Shown here in pieces: positions 7,892-16,427 of a stretch of DNA of 64,000 nucleotides (the first letter of the stretch is position 1; each line of letters opens with the position of its first letter). The stretch is from NCBI RefSeq assembly GCF_006349365.1, contig NZ_CP040899.1, positions 1,550,001-1,614,000 of the forward strand, in the 5' to 3' direction. The position numbers and the translations under genes are program-made. This DNA is from Georgenia wutianyii. GTDB taxonomy: Bacteria > Actinomycetota > Actinomycetes > Actinomycetales > Actinomycetaceae. The notes under the pieces were generated by a model. It saw only the letters and a program-made list of their open reading frames with translations, ran no database searches and was not told the origin of the DNA.

Positions 7892-10800
7892 TCAGGGCTC
7901 CGCCAGGACCGTGAAGGGCACCGGGGAGGACGTGCTCGGGGCGCGGCCGGGGTCCCGCGGGAAGAGCTGGGCGTAGGCGCTGTAGGTCCCGGGCGCCGCC
8001 GTCCACGTGAGGCCGACGGACCCGGAGGCGTCGGCCTCGAGCACCGTGCCGGCAGGCCCGGTGACGACGACGCGTACGACGCCCGGGACGTCCGGGGTCA
8101 CCGTGAAGGTCACGGAGCCGGCGCCGGCTGCCGCGGAGAGCGCGACGCTCGACGGCGCCGTCCCCGGGTCGGCCGCGAGGACGAACGCCGAGGCCGCCGT
8201 CGCCGAGGGCGCGAAGCCCGTGGCGCCGGAGTACGTCGCGGAGAACTCGTGGATCCCGGCGGTGAGGCCGGGGACGACGGCGGTGGCCGTGCCCGAGGTG
8301 AGCGCGACGGGCCCCAGCGCCCGGCCGTTGTGGACGAACGTCACCGTCCCGCCCGCCGCCGGCGGGGAGGATGCCACCCGGGCGGTGAGGGTGACGGACC
8401 CGCCGGTGGTCACCGTGGCGCGGTCGGCCGCGACCGTCGTCGTCGTGACGGCGGGCAGGACGACCGGGGTGTCGCTCGTCAGCCGGAAGGCGGCGACGGC
8501 CTCGGAGGCCGGGCCGGTCGCGTCGACCTCGACGGTCTGGCTGGCGAGGGTCCAGCCCGGCACGGCGGTGGCCGTGACGGTGTAGCGGCTCCCGGCGGGC
8601 AGGTACACCGACTCCTGCGTCCCGCCCACGCCGACGCTGAGCTCGGTGCCGGGCGTGTCCCCGGTCGAGCGGACGGTCACCCCGAGGGTGGCCGGGGGCT
8701 CCGGCCCGTCGGCCGTCGCCGAGACCCGCAGGCGGACCTCGCGGACGTCGATCGTCGCCGTCGTGCCCGAGACGCTCGCCCGGTGCGTGCCGAGGTGGCC
8801 CACCGGGCCGGAGGCGACCGCCTCCCAGTCCGGTCCTCCGCCGCTCACCGGGGGGACCTGGTTGAAGACCGTGCGGTAGGTGCCGTCGGCGGCCCGGGCG
8901 ACGGGCTGCGGGGCGAGGGAGCCGGCCGGGCCGCCGGGCGGCTCCAGGCGCACGAGCATGCCGGTCAGGTCGAAGCCGTTGACCGAGCGCACCGTCACCT
9001 CGACCTGCCGGGCGGCGGCGTACAGGACGATGTCCACGGTGAGGACCTGCCCGCGCTCGACCTTCACCGACCGGCTCGCGGCCGGGCCGAAGGAGGGGTG
9101 CTCGGCGGTGAGGACGTACTCGCCGTCGGGGACGCCGTCGAAGGTGAACCGGCCCGCCCCGGCGCCGCTGCTCCCGGTCTCCACCGTCTCGGTGTCGCCC
9201 GATGCGGACTGGAGCGTGACCGTGGCCCCGCCGACCGGTGCGGCGGCCCCACCGCCGGCCTGGCCCATGATCGTGCCCGTCACCGTGTTGCGCCGGGAGG
9301 CGATGGACAGGCTCACCGACGTCGCCTCACCGCTCGCGGGGACGGTGATCGTCGTGACGAGCGGGGCGTAGTCGCCGCCGGTCAGGCTCACCGTGTAGAC
9401 GCCCGGGACGACGTCGGCGAAGTAGTACCGGCCGTCGGGGGAGTCGAGGTCGGCCCCGGTGTACCGCCGCGAGCCCTGGAGGAGGGTGACGCTCAGGCCC
9501 TCGACCAGGCCGTCGGCGGCGGCGTCGGGGTCGTAGACGTCGACGTAGACGTCCACCGGGAGCGGCGCCAGGGCGACGTCGAGGGGCGCGGGGGAGGAGC
9601 CCCCCGAGACGAGCACCTCGACCCGGTTGGGCTGGGAGGCGCCCGTGTCGCTCACGTACCCGGGGGCCGCGAAGGTGAGCACCCAGGGCTGGTCGGACTC
9701 GCGCAGCCCCTCGCGGGAGTCGGTGCCCGTGATGCGGAACGAGCCCGTCGTGTCCGTCGTGGCGAGGAACGGCTCGCCGCCGTCGGGTGGCCGGGCGCTC
9801 ACCGTCACGCCCGCGAGCGAATCGCCGCCGGTGCTCCGCACGGTGCCGGAGATGGTGCCCAGGCGCCGGACCTCCACGGGGACCGGCTCGGCCTGTGCCG
9901 GGGCCACGGTGATGGTCGAGACCGTGAACTCGTGCCCGGCGGCCTGGACGTAGACCTCGTAGGTGCCCGGTGCCACGGGACCGAAGTTCACCCGGTTGGT
10001 GCCGACCACCGCCCGGGCGGTCCGGTCGCCCTCCTGGGGGCGCATGAGCGTGACGACCGGGTCGAGCACCCGGGTGCACCCTCCGGCGGCGCACGAGCCG
10101 GTCTGCACCACCTCGACGACGAGCTGGCCGTACTGCGCGAGCGAGACCGTGATGCTCACGGGGTCGGTCACGCCCTCGCCGCGCGGGGCGACGAGCACCT
10201 GCACGGGGTTGGTCTCGTAGCCGCCCAGCTCGGGGGTGATCGTGTAGAGACCGGGCCGGATGAGCGTGCCCCGGCCGTACTCGCCGGGGACCGCGAAGGG
10301 CTGGGCGAGGTCGTCGTGCCAGACGTAGGTCGTGGCCGCGCCGGAGCCGTTCGTCGCGACCCGGGCGCGCTGGGCACCGGGCGGCGCCTGCGTGACCGTG
10401 AGCGCGAGGTTGGCGCGGTCGGCGTCCGCGACGCCGTCGACGAGGATCTCGACCGGCCGGCCGAGCGGCTCGAGCTCGAGTGTCACGGCGGGCTCGGTGA
10501 TCGCCACGTCGGTCAGGCTCAGCGGGGCGTAGCGTCCGAGCGGGTCCTCGACGGTGATCGAGACGCGGTCGCTGACGAAGGTCATCCGGCCGGTCGGGTC
10601 GCCCGGGACGTCGGGAGAGCCGTCCTCCGCCACCACCTCGAACTGGCCCGCCGCGCCGGTGGTCATCGTCACCGTCTCGCGGACCGGGACGAGGCCCGAG
10701 TAGCCGGTGATGCCGTTGACGGAGACGGACACACCCTCCACCGGCGGTGTGCCGCCCGCCCCGAGGTTGGTGAAGACCGCCCCGTCGACCGCGTAGCCGG

Positions 10801-13800
10801 TGCCGCCCGTGAGGACGAGCTGGCGGGTGACCTCCTGGTTGAGCCCCACGGTGAGCACCGGCGTGGCCCCCGTGTAGGTACGGCCGCTGCCCGGCGGCGT
10901 GTAGGCGACCTCGAGGCGGTAGCTGCCCGGCGTGAGGTGGGTGAGGCCGGCCAGCCCGGTGGGGCCGGTGGTCACCGCGTCCGGGGTGTCGCCGGCGAGG
11001 CGCACCGGCGTGACCGCGGCACCGGCCGCCGGCTCCAGGACGCCGCCACCGCGGTCGTAGAGCACGGTGAGGTCGACGCGGCCCAGGCGGTTGAGCGTGG
11101 CGTCGTACCGGCGCAGCTCGCCCGGCTCCAGCACGAGACTCACCGCGGCCACCGGCAGGTACTCGCTGCCGTCAGGGGGCCGCACGGCCACCGACCAGGG
11201 GCCCGAGCTCAGCTGCTCGAGGGTGTAGGACCCGTTCGTGGCCAGGCCGGCGCAACGCGCCCCGGTGGGGACCGTGGCCCCGGAGACCGTGCACACACCG
11301 CCGGAGTCGACCGTGCAGTCGGCGTCGGCGGCGGCGCCGGTGCCGGGGACGGCGAGGACGCAGGTGCCGTCGGGGACCATGCCGACCCGCGTGGAGACGA
11401 CACCCGTGACGGACGGCGAGCGGTAGAGGGCCACGGGGTTGGCCTGGACCGTCTCGCCCATGGGTACCTGGACGGTCACCCGCCCCGGCTCGTAGCCCGG
11501 GGCCGAGACGTCGACCTGGTACAAGCCCGGCAGCAGCCCCGGCTGGTCCGCCGGCGGCAGGGTGTAGGGCAGGTCCGGCGCCACGGTCACCGTGACGGTG
11601 CGGGTGGTGCCGTCGAGGGTCTGCGCGCGGGTCGTCACGGTGACGACGCAGTCCTCCGGATCCGTCCCGGCCGGGCACTCGATCTGGCCGTTCGTGCTCG
11701 CGTCGGACACCGCACCCTGGACGCGGGCCGTGTCGAGCAGGCCCTCGTCGGCCACCGGGGTGAGGACGAGGTCGGCCGACGCCGCCCCGCCCGCCGCGAC
11801 GGTGACCGGGGCGAGACCGGTGAGGTGGCCGAAGAGCTCGGCCTGCAGCACGTAGTCGCCGGGGGCGATGCCGTTGAACCGGAAGGAGCCGCGCGCGTCG
11901 GACGCGCTCATCGTCTTGTACGTGCCGGAGTCCCCGCGCAGGGTGAGGCCGGCGCCACCCAGGCCGACGCCGTCGGGGGTGGCGACGGTGCCCTGGACGA
12001 CCCCGGAGGAGACGCCGAGGCGCACGTCGACGGTCGTCGCGGCGCCGTGGCCGAGCTCCACCTCGCGGGTGTGGGACGCGTACCCGTCCCCGGTGACGGT
12101 GACGGTGTACCGCCCGGGCACCGGCAGGTCGGCGAGGACGTACCGCCCGGAGAGGTCGCCGGTGGTGGTGGAGGCGGTGCGGGTGGTGGTGCCGTCGGTG
12201 GCGGTCACCGTGATCCCGCCGAGCCCGCCGACGGCGCCGAGGGAGTCGGGGCCGGTGACGACGCCGGTGAGGGTGCTGACGGCGGTGTCCAGCGCGAGGT
12301 CCACGCGCTCGGCGCCCGCTGCCGCGAGCGGGACGAGCGCGGCCTCGGTGCCGAGCCCGTTGCCGCTGGCGGTGACGAGGTAGGTGCTCGGGGTGGACAG
12401 GCCCTCGACGGCCCAGGCGCCGACGTCGCCGGTCGTGTTCGTGCTGGTCGTGATGGTGGTCGTGCCGTCGGTGATGGTGATGTCCACGCCGCCGACGGGG
12501 TGGCCGCCGGGGCCAGTGGTGGTGCCGGAGAGCCGGCCCGCGCCGGCCACGAGCTCGACCTCGAGCCCGGCGGCGGCCTCGGCGCCGGACATGACGAAGC
12601 GCTGGGTCTGGTAGCCCGGCTTGGACAGGGTGATGAGGTAGTTCTGGGTTGCGGGCAGGCCGGCGAAGGCCCAGGTGCCGTCCTCGTGGGTGGAGGTGCT
12701 GCGGGTGGCGTCCAGCGGCTCGGTCCGTGTGACGGGCAGGGCGCCCGAGGGCACCTTGCCGGCCGGGTCCGCCGGGGGCCGGGCAGCGCGGAAGAGGCGG
12801 ACGGAGGTGCCGAGCGGCCCGCCGCCGGTCGCACCCGCGGCACCCGCCGGCGGGGCGCCGGTCGTGGCCGGGACGGTGCCGGTCTGCTGGTCGAGCAGCG
12901 ACGCGGGGGCGATGTCGACGCGCACCCCGGCGGGGTCGGAGCCGGTGACCGTGCCGCCGATGCGCACGCCCTCGGGGGCCCCGGCCCCGTCGTCAAGCAG
13001 GTCGTCCGCCCCGCCGTCGCCGGTGCCCGTCGCGCCGTCGCCGCCGACGTCGTCCCCGGTGCCCCCGGCGACGACGTCGGCCTGGTCGGGGCCGGCGACC
13101 TGCTCGGCGACCCACGGCACGCCGAGGCCGAGGGCGCCGGCCCACACGGCCAGCGCCGTGACGACGGAGAGCACCCGCAGGACCCCGGACGTGAGCAGGG
13201 GGCGCGAGGTCAGCGTGCCGTGGACGCGGGCCGGCGCCTGGCGCCCGCGCGCGGTCACGGTGAACGCGAGCCGGTTGTGGTGCCCGACGACGCGCGGGCG
13301 CCGGACGGACAGCCGCGCCGGCACCCGGACGGTGCCGTGCGCCGGGACGGTGACGTGCCGGCGGTCGAGGTGCAGGCTCAGCCCGCGCTCGGTCGTGCCG
13401 CCCATCTCCAGCGGGACGGGGACGTCGCCGCCGTTGGCGACGACGACGGAGACGGTGCGGCGGCGCACGGCGCGCGTCTCGGCGGGCTCGACGCTGAGCA
13501 CGACCTCGCTCGGGGCGTCGACGCGCAGGGTGCCCTCCGTGACCGTCCGCGCGGTGGGCCGCCCGCCCGGCCGGTGGGCCTCGACCGCGAGCGCGAACGG
13601 GTAGTCGCCGGGGACGGCGCCCGCACCGACCGGGACGGCGAGCTCGACGGTGACAGTCGCGTCGGAGGCCACGTCGGCCACACGGACGGGCGCGGGGAGC
13701 CAGTCGATCCCGAGCGCGGTCACCGTGAGGTCGCGCGGACCGTCGGCGAGGTTGCGCACGTGGACCCGCACGGTGGCGGCCTGCCCGGCGGGCGCGTGCG

Positions 13801-13852
13801 CGCCGGGCACGACCGTGACGGTCGGGGCGCTGGTGGGGAGGTAGGTGCTCAA
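7892..13852 (-). CDS. Giant single-pass membrane protein with carboxypeptidase-regulatory/Ig-like repeats
   Basis: A 1986-aa protein starting at a TTG (13852) with GAGG eight bases upstream. Residues 1-~215 are two Ig-like (CARDB/NEW3-type) domains with no signal peptide. A single membrane helix lies near 221-248 and is followed by a very acidic Gly/Asp linker. The next ~1700 residues are carboxypeptidase-regulatory/SpaA-like beta domains in tandem, marked by repeated patterns such as G-x-Y-x-L and PGTYEVYV, and end with an Ig-like domain containing TVTFVHNGRALG. Basic residues before the helix suggest N-in, C-out topology. It lies 7 bases after a smaller paralogue and converges on the baseplate operon. 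A stalk, adhesin or docking role is inferred. Confidence 0.8.
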   Translation of the reverse strand: MSTYLPTSAPTVTVVPGAHAPAGQAATVRVHVRNLADGPRDLTVTALGIDWLPAPVRVADVASDATVTVELAVPVGAGAVPGDYPFALAVEAHRPGGRPTARTVTEGTLRVDAPSEVVLSVEPAETRAVRRRTVSVVVANGGDVPVPLEMGGTTERGLSLHLDRRHVTVPAHGTVRVPARLSVRRPRVVGHHNRLAFTVTARGRQAPARVHGTLTSRPLLTSGVLRVLSVVTALAVWAGALGLGVPWVAEQVAGPDQADVVAGGTGDDVGGDGATGTGDGGADDLLDDGAGAPEGVRIGGTVTGSDPAGVRVDIAPASLLDQQTGTVPATTGAPPAGAAGATGGGPLGTSVRLFRAARPPADPAGKVPSGALPVTRTEPLDATRSTSTHEDGTWAFAGLPATQNYLITLSKPGYQTQRFVMSGAEAAAGLEVELVAGAGRLSGTTTGPGGHPVGGVDITITDGTTTITTSTNTTGDVGAWAVEGLSTPSTYLVTASGNGLGTEAALVPLAAAGAERVDLALDTAVSTLTGVVTGPDSLGAVGGLGGITVTATDGTTTRTASTTTGDLSGRYVLADLPVPGRYTVTVTGDGYASHTREVELGHGAATTVDVRLGVSSGVVQGTVATPDGVGLGGAGLTLRGDSGTYKTMSASDARGSFRFNGIAPGDYVLQAELFGHLTGLAPVTVAAGGAASADLVLTPVADEGLLDTARVQGAVSDASTNGQIECPAGTDPEDCVVTVTTRAQTLDGTTRTVTVTVAPDLPYTLPPADQPGLLPGLYQVDVSAPGYEPGRVTVQVPMGETVQANPVALYRSPSVTGVVSTRVGMVPDGTCVLAVPGTGAAADADCTVDSGGVCTVSGATVPTGARCAGLATNGSYTLEQLSSGPWSVAVRPPDGSEYLPVAAVSLVLEPGELRRYDATLNRLGRVDLTVLYDRGGGVLEPAAGAAVTPVRLAGDTPDAVTTGPTGLAGLTHLTPGSYRLEVAYTPPGSGRTYTGATPVLTVGLNQEVTRQLVLTGGTGYAVDGAVFTNLGAGGTPPVEGVSVSVNGITGYSGLVPVRETVTMTTGAAGQFEVVAEDGSPDVPGDPTGRMTFVSDRVSITVEDPLGRYAPLSLTDVAITEPAVTLELEPLGRPVEILVDGVADADRANLALTVTQAPPGAQRARVATNGSGAATTYVWHDDLAQPFAVPGEYGRGTLIRPGLYTITPELGGYETNPVQVLVAPRGEGVTDPVSITVSLAQYGQLVVEVVQTGSCAAGGCTRVLDPVVTLMRPQEGDRTARAVVGTNRVNFGPVAPGTYEVYVQAAGHEFTVSTITVAPAQAEPVPVEVRRLGTISGTVRSTGGDSLAGVTVSARPPDGGEPFLATTDTTGSFRITGTDSREGLRESDQPWVLTFAAPGYVSDTGASQPNRVEVLVSGGSSPAPLDVALAPLPVDVYVDVYDPDAAADGLVEGLSVTLLQGSRRYTGADLDSPDGRYYFADVVPGVYTVSLTGGDYAPLVTTITVPASGEATSVSLSIASRRNTVTGTIMGQAGGGAAAPVGGATVTLQSASGDTETVETGSSGAGAGRFTFDGVPDGEYVLTAEHPSFGPAASRSVKVERGQVLTVDIVLYAAARQVEVTVRSVNGFDLTGMLVRLEPPGGPAGSLAPQPVARAADGTYRTVFNQVPPVSGGGPDWEAVASGPVGHLGTHRASVSGTTATIDVREVRLRVSATADGPEPPATLGVTVRSTGDTPGTELSVGVGGTQESVYLPAGSRYTVTATAVPGWTLASQTVEVDATGPASEAVAAFRLTSDTPVVLPAVTTTTVAADRATVTTGGSVTLTARVASSPPAAGGTVTFVHNGRALGPVALTSGTATAVVPGLTAGIHEFSATYSGATGFAPSATAASAFVLAADPGTAPSSVALSAAAGAGSVTFTVTPDVPGVVRVVVTGPAGTVLEADASGSVGLTWTAAPGTYSAYAQLFPRDPGRAPSTSSPVPFTVLAEP

Positions 13853-13859
13853 CGGTGCC

Positions 13860-16427
13860 TCACGGGGTGGTCAGGTCGGCGGTGGCGGCCTCGCTCGCGC
13901 CGAGGGTGACCGGCGCCGAGGTCACGAGTGGCGCGCCGGTGGGGGAGCGGCGCAGCTCGACGATGTAGTGCGCCGGTGCGTCGACGTCGGCGAACGCGTA
14001 CCGGCCCCCGCGCGCGGTCGTCGTGGCCACCGGTGGTGCGGCGGTGCCGTACTGGGAGGCGAGGTAGAGGTGGACGACGGCGCCCTCGGCGGCCTCGCCG
14101 GCGAGCGAGACGCGGCCGGAGATCGACGCGGGCGCCACGAGCACGGGGTCGATCCGTAGCCGTTGGCTCGCCCCGACCGTGACGATCTGCGACGTCGGCG
14201 CCGTGCCCCGGCGGGAGAAGGTCACCGTGTAGGTGCCGGGGACGAGGTCCTCCAGGACGTAGGTGCCGACGGCGTCGGCCGGGGTCGACGCCGTCGTCAC
14301 CGTGTACTCGTTCGTCCCGGACGTCGCGGTGACGCGGACGTTTCCCGCCGGTGCCGCGGAGCCGGCGGCCGCGTCGCGGTACTGGGAGACGGTGCCGGTG
14401 AGCACGCCCGTGGCCGAGCGCATCACCGCGTCCACGCGGTCCGGCGCCGGTGCGCCGGCGGTGACGTTGCCGAAGCCGTCGATGCTCACCGAGACCACCT
14501 GGGAGGCGAGGTCGGCCCGGGTGAAGGTCACCGTGTACGTGGAGGGGATGCGTAGCCCTGCCACCGACCAGCTGCCCACGGGGTCGGTGGACTGGGTGAC
14601 GGTCTGGCGGGTGCTCGACCCGTCGGTGACGGTGACGTTCACCCCGCCGCCGCCGTCGGGCGCGGTCACGGTGCCGCCGAGGGAGCCCGCGGCGGCACCG
14701 AGGGTGGCGGCGACGCCGTCGAGCTGCTGGCCGGCACCGAGGTTGAGGCTGAGGGTGGCGGGGGCGTGGCCCTCGGCGGTGACGATGACGGTGAAGGTGC
14801 CCGGCGTGGGCAGGCCGCGCAGCGTGAAGGAGCCGACCTCGCCCTCGGTGAGGGAGACCGTGCGGGCGGTGACCTCGCCGGAGGTCGCGGTCACCGTCGC
14901 CCCGCCGAGCGGGCCGGTGGCCCCCGTGACGCGGCCGGAGATCGCGCCGTCGCCGTCGAGGAGCTGGAGCTGCAGGTCGGTGCGGTCCTCCCCGGCGGCC
15001 ACGTCGACCCGCTGCACCTGCTCGCTGTAGCCCGGCTTGGCGACGACGACGTCGTAGACGGCGGGGGAGGGGATGTCGGCGAGCTCGAAGGCGCCGTCGG
15101 ACCCGACCGGGACGGTGCGCACGACGGCGCCGCGCACCCGCCCGGCGCCGGTGTCCTCGCTCGCGCCGAGCTGTCCGAGGAGCGCGGGGGAGTCGAGCGG
15201 CAGCTCGAGGGTGGCGGTGGCGCCCGCGACGTCGTCGCCGCTCACGGTGCCGCCGACGGTCGCCGGGACGCCGCCGAGGAGGACGGCCAGGCCGGCGGCG
15301 CTCTCCCCGGGGCCGACCTCGACGGACGCGGCCTCCGCGTTCGTCGCCGCTGCGGGGTACCAGACCTCGTCGAAGCCGGCGCCGCGGAAGCGGAGCTTGT
15401 AGCTGCCGGCGGGCAGCGAGGAGACGGCCCACGCCCCGGTCTCTCCCGAGGCGGTCGTGGCCACGGGCGCGGAGGTGTCAGTCACGTCGAAGGCCTCGAC
15501 GGACACGCCGGCCACCGGCTCCCCGCTGGAGAGCAGCAGGGCGAGCCCGGACAGCGAGGAGGTGCCGGTGGTCGCTACCTGCTCGCGGGCCTGGGAGACC
15601 TGGAGGGCGAGGTCGCGGTCGGCGGCCGAGCGGGCGGCGACGGTGTTGAGGGCGGTGACGATGACGAGGGCGAAGACCGTCACCGCGAGGAGCAGCCCTG
15701 CCAGGCTGACCGAGGCGCGGGACAGTACCGGCCGCTGGACGAACACGCCCATCGCCGCGGGAGGGGTGTCGGGCTGGGTGACGGCGCGGGCGGCGTCCCC
15801 GGGCGGGGCGTCGCGCCGCCTGCGCGGGGCGGGCTGGGCGCGCTCGTCGGCGCGCAGCTCGAAGGCCCGTGCCACGGGGGAGCCGAGCAGCCGCCGCTTG
15901 CCGCTGACGGTGAGGGTGGCGGTGAGGTGCTCGCCGGGGGCCAGCCGTAGGCGCGAGGGCTCGAGGTGGAAGTCGAGCCGGTGCTCGGGGTCGGTGCCCA
16001 CGATCGCGGCGTCCACCAGGGTGTTGCCGGTGTTCTCCACGACGACGCCGTAGGCGGCCCGCCGCCCGCCGGTCACGGTGCCGGGCTCGAGGCGCACGCC
16101 GAGGCGCGGTGCGCCCGCGACGTCGACGACGAGCTCCTCGATGGCGATCGCCTGCTCGCCGGTGACCTCCCGGACCTGGACGGCCAGTCGGCGCTCACCC
16201 GCGGGCAGCCCCGGCGGCAGGCGCAGCTCGAGGGCGACCGTCGTCGACTCCCCTGGGAACAGCCGCGGCTCGGGGTCGCTCAGGCGCACCCACGCCGGGT
16301 CCGCGCCGAGCACGCGCACCGCGTACCCGCCGATGACGTCACCGGTGTTGGTGACCGTGACGATGACCGGCTCCCCGGTGCCGGCGGTCAGCCGACGGGG
16401 CTCGAGCTCCACGCGCACGTCAGCCAC
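13860..16427 (-). CDS. Membrane-anchored carboxypeptidase-regulatory repeat protein (second paralogue)
   Basis: An 855-aa protein whose GTG start (16427) overlaps the stop of the upstream paralogue by 8 bases. Residues 1-~215 are Ig-like domains (VTVTNTGDVIGGYAVRVLG). A basic stretch with RRRR precedes one membrane helix at ~231-262 (SLAGLLLAVTVFALVIVTAL). The outside part has roughly six carboxypeptidase-regulatory domains with motifs such as GTFTVIVTAEGHAP and PGTYTVTFSRRG. The segment DEVWYPAA is shared with the third paralogue, supporting common origin. The charge pattern again suggests N-in, C-out. It is part of a reverse operon with the DUF4255 gene. Its molecular partner is unknown. 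Confidence 0.8.
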   Translation of the reverse strand: MADVRVELEPRRLTAGTGEPVIVTVTNTGDVIGGYAVRVLGADPAWVRLSDPEPRLFPGESTTVALELRLPPGLPAGERRLAVQVREVTGEQAIAIEELVVDVAGAPRLGVRLEPGTVTGGRRAAYGVVVENTGNTLVDAAIVGTDPEHRLDFHLEPSRLRLAPGEHLTATLTVSGKRRLLGSPVARAFELRADERAQPAPRRRRDAPPGDAARAVTQPDTPPAAMGVFVQRPVLSRASVSLAGLLLAVTVFALVIVTALNTVAARSAADRDLALQVSQAREQVATTGTSSLSGLALLLSSGEPVAGVSVEAFDVTDTSAPVATTASGETGAWAVSSLPAGSYKLRFRGAGFDEVWYPAAATNAEAASVEVGPGESAAGLAVLLGGVPATVGGTVSGDDVAGATATLELPLDSPALLGQLGASEDTGAGRVRGAVVRTVPVGSDGAFELADIPSPAVYDVVVAKPGYSEQVQRVDVAAGEDRTDLQLQLLDGDGAISGRVTGATGPLGGATVTATSGEVTARTVSLTEGEVGSFTLRGLPTPGTFTVIVTAEGHAPATLSLNLGAGQQLDGVAATLGAAAGSLGGTVTAPDGGGGVNVTVTDGSSTRQTVTQSTDPVGSWSVAGLRIPSTYTVTFTRADLASQVVSVSIDGFGNVTAGAPAPDRVDAVMRSATGVLTGTVSQYRDAAAGSAAPAGNVRVTATSGTNEYTVTTASTPADAVGTYVLEDLVPGTYTVTFSRRGTAPTSQIVTVGASQRLRIDPVLVAPASISGRVSLAGEAAEGAVVHLYLASQYGTAAPPVATTTARGGRYAFADVDAPAHYIVELRRSPTGAPLVTSAPVTLGASEAATADLTTP

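Noticed and set aside
7685..13909. A 2074-codon open frame on the forward strand opposite the giant membrane protein gene
   Set aside because: The frame has Gly/Arg/Asp-rich nonsense composition and is the mirror of a clear beta-repeat protein. In DNA this rich in GC, long antisense frames are expected.
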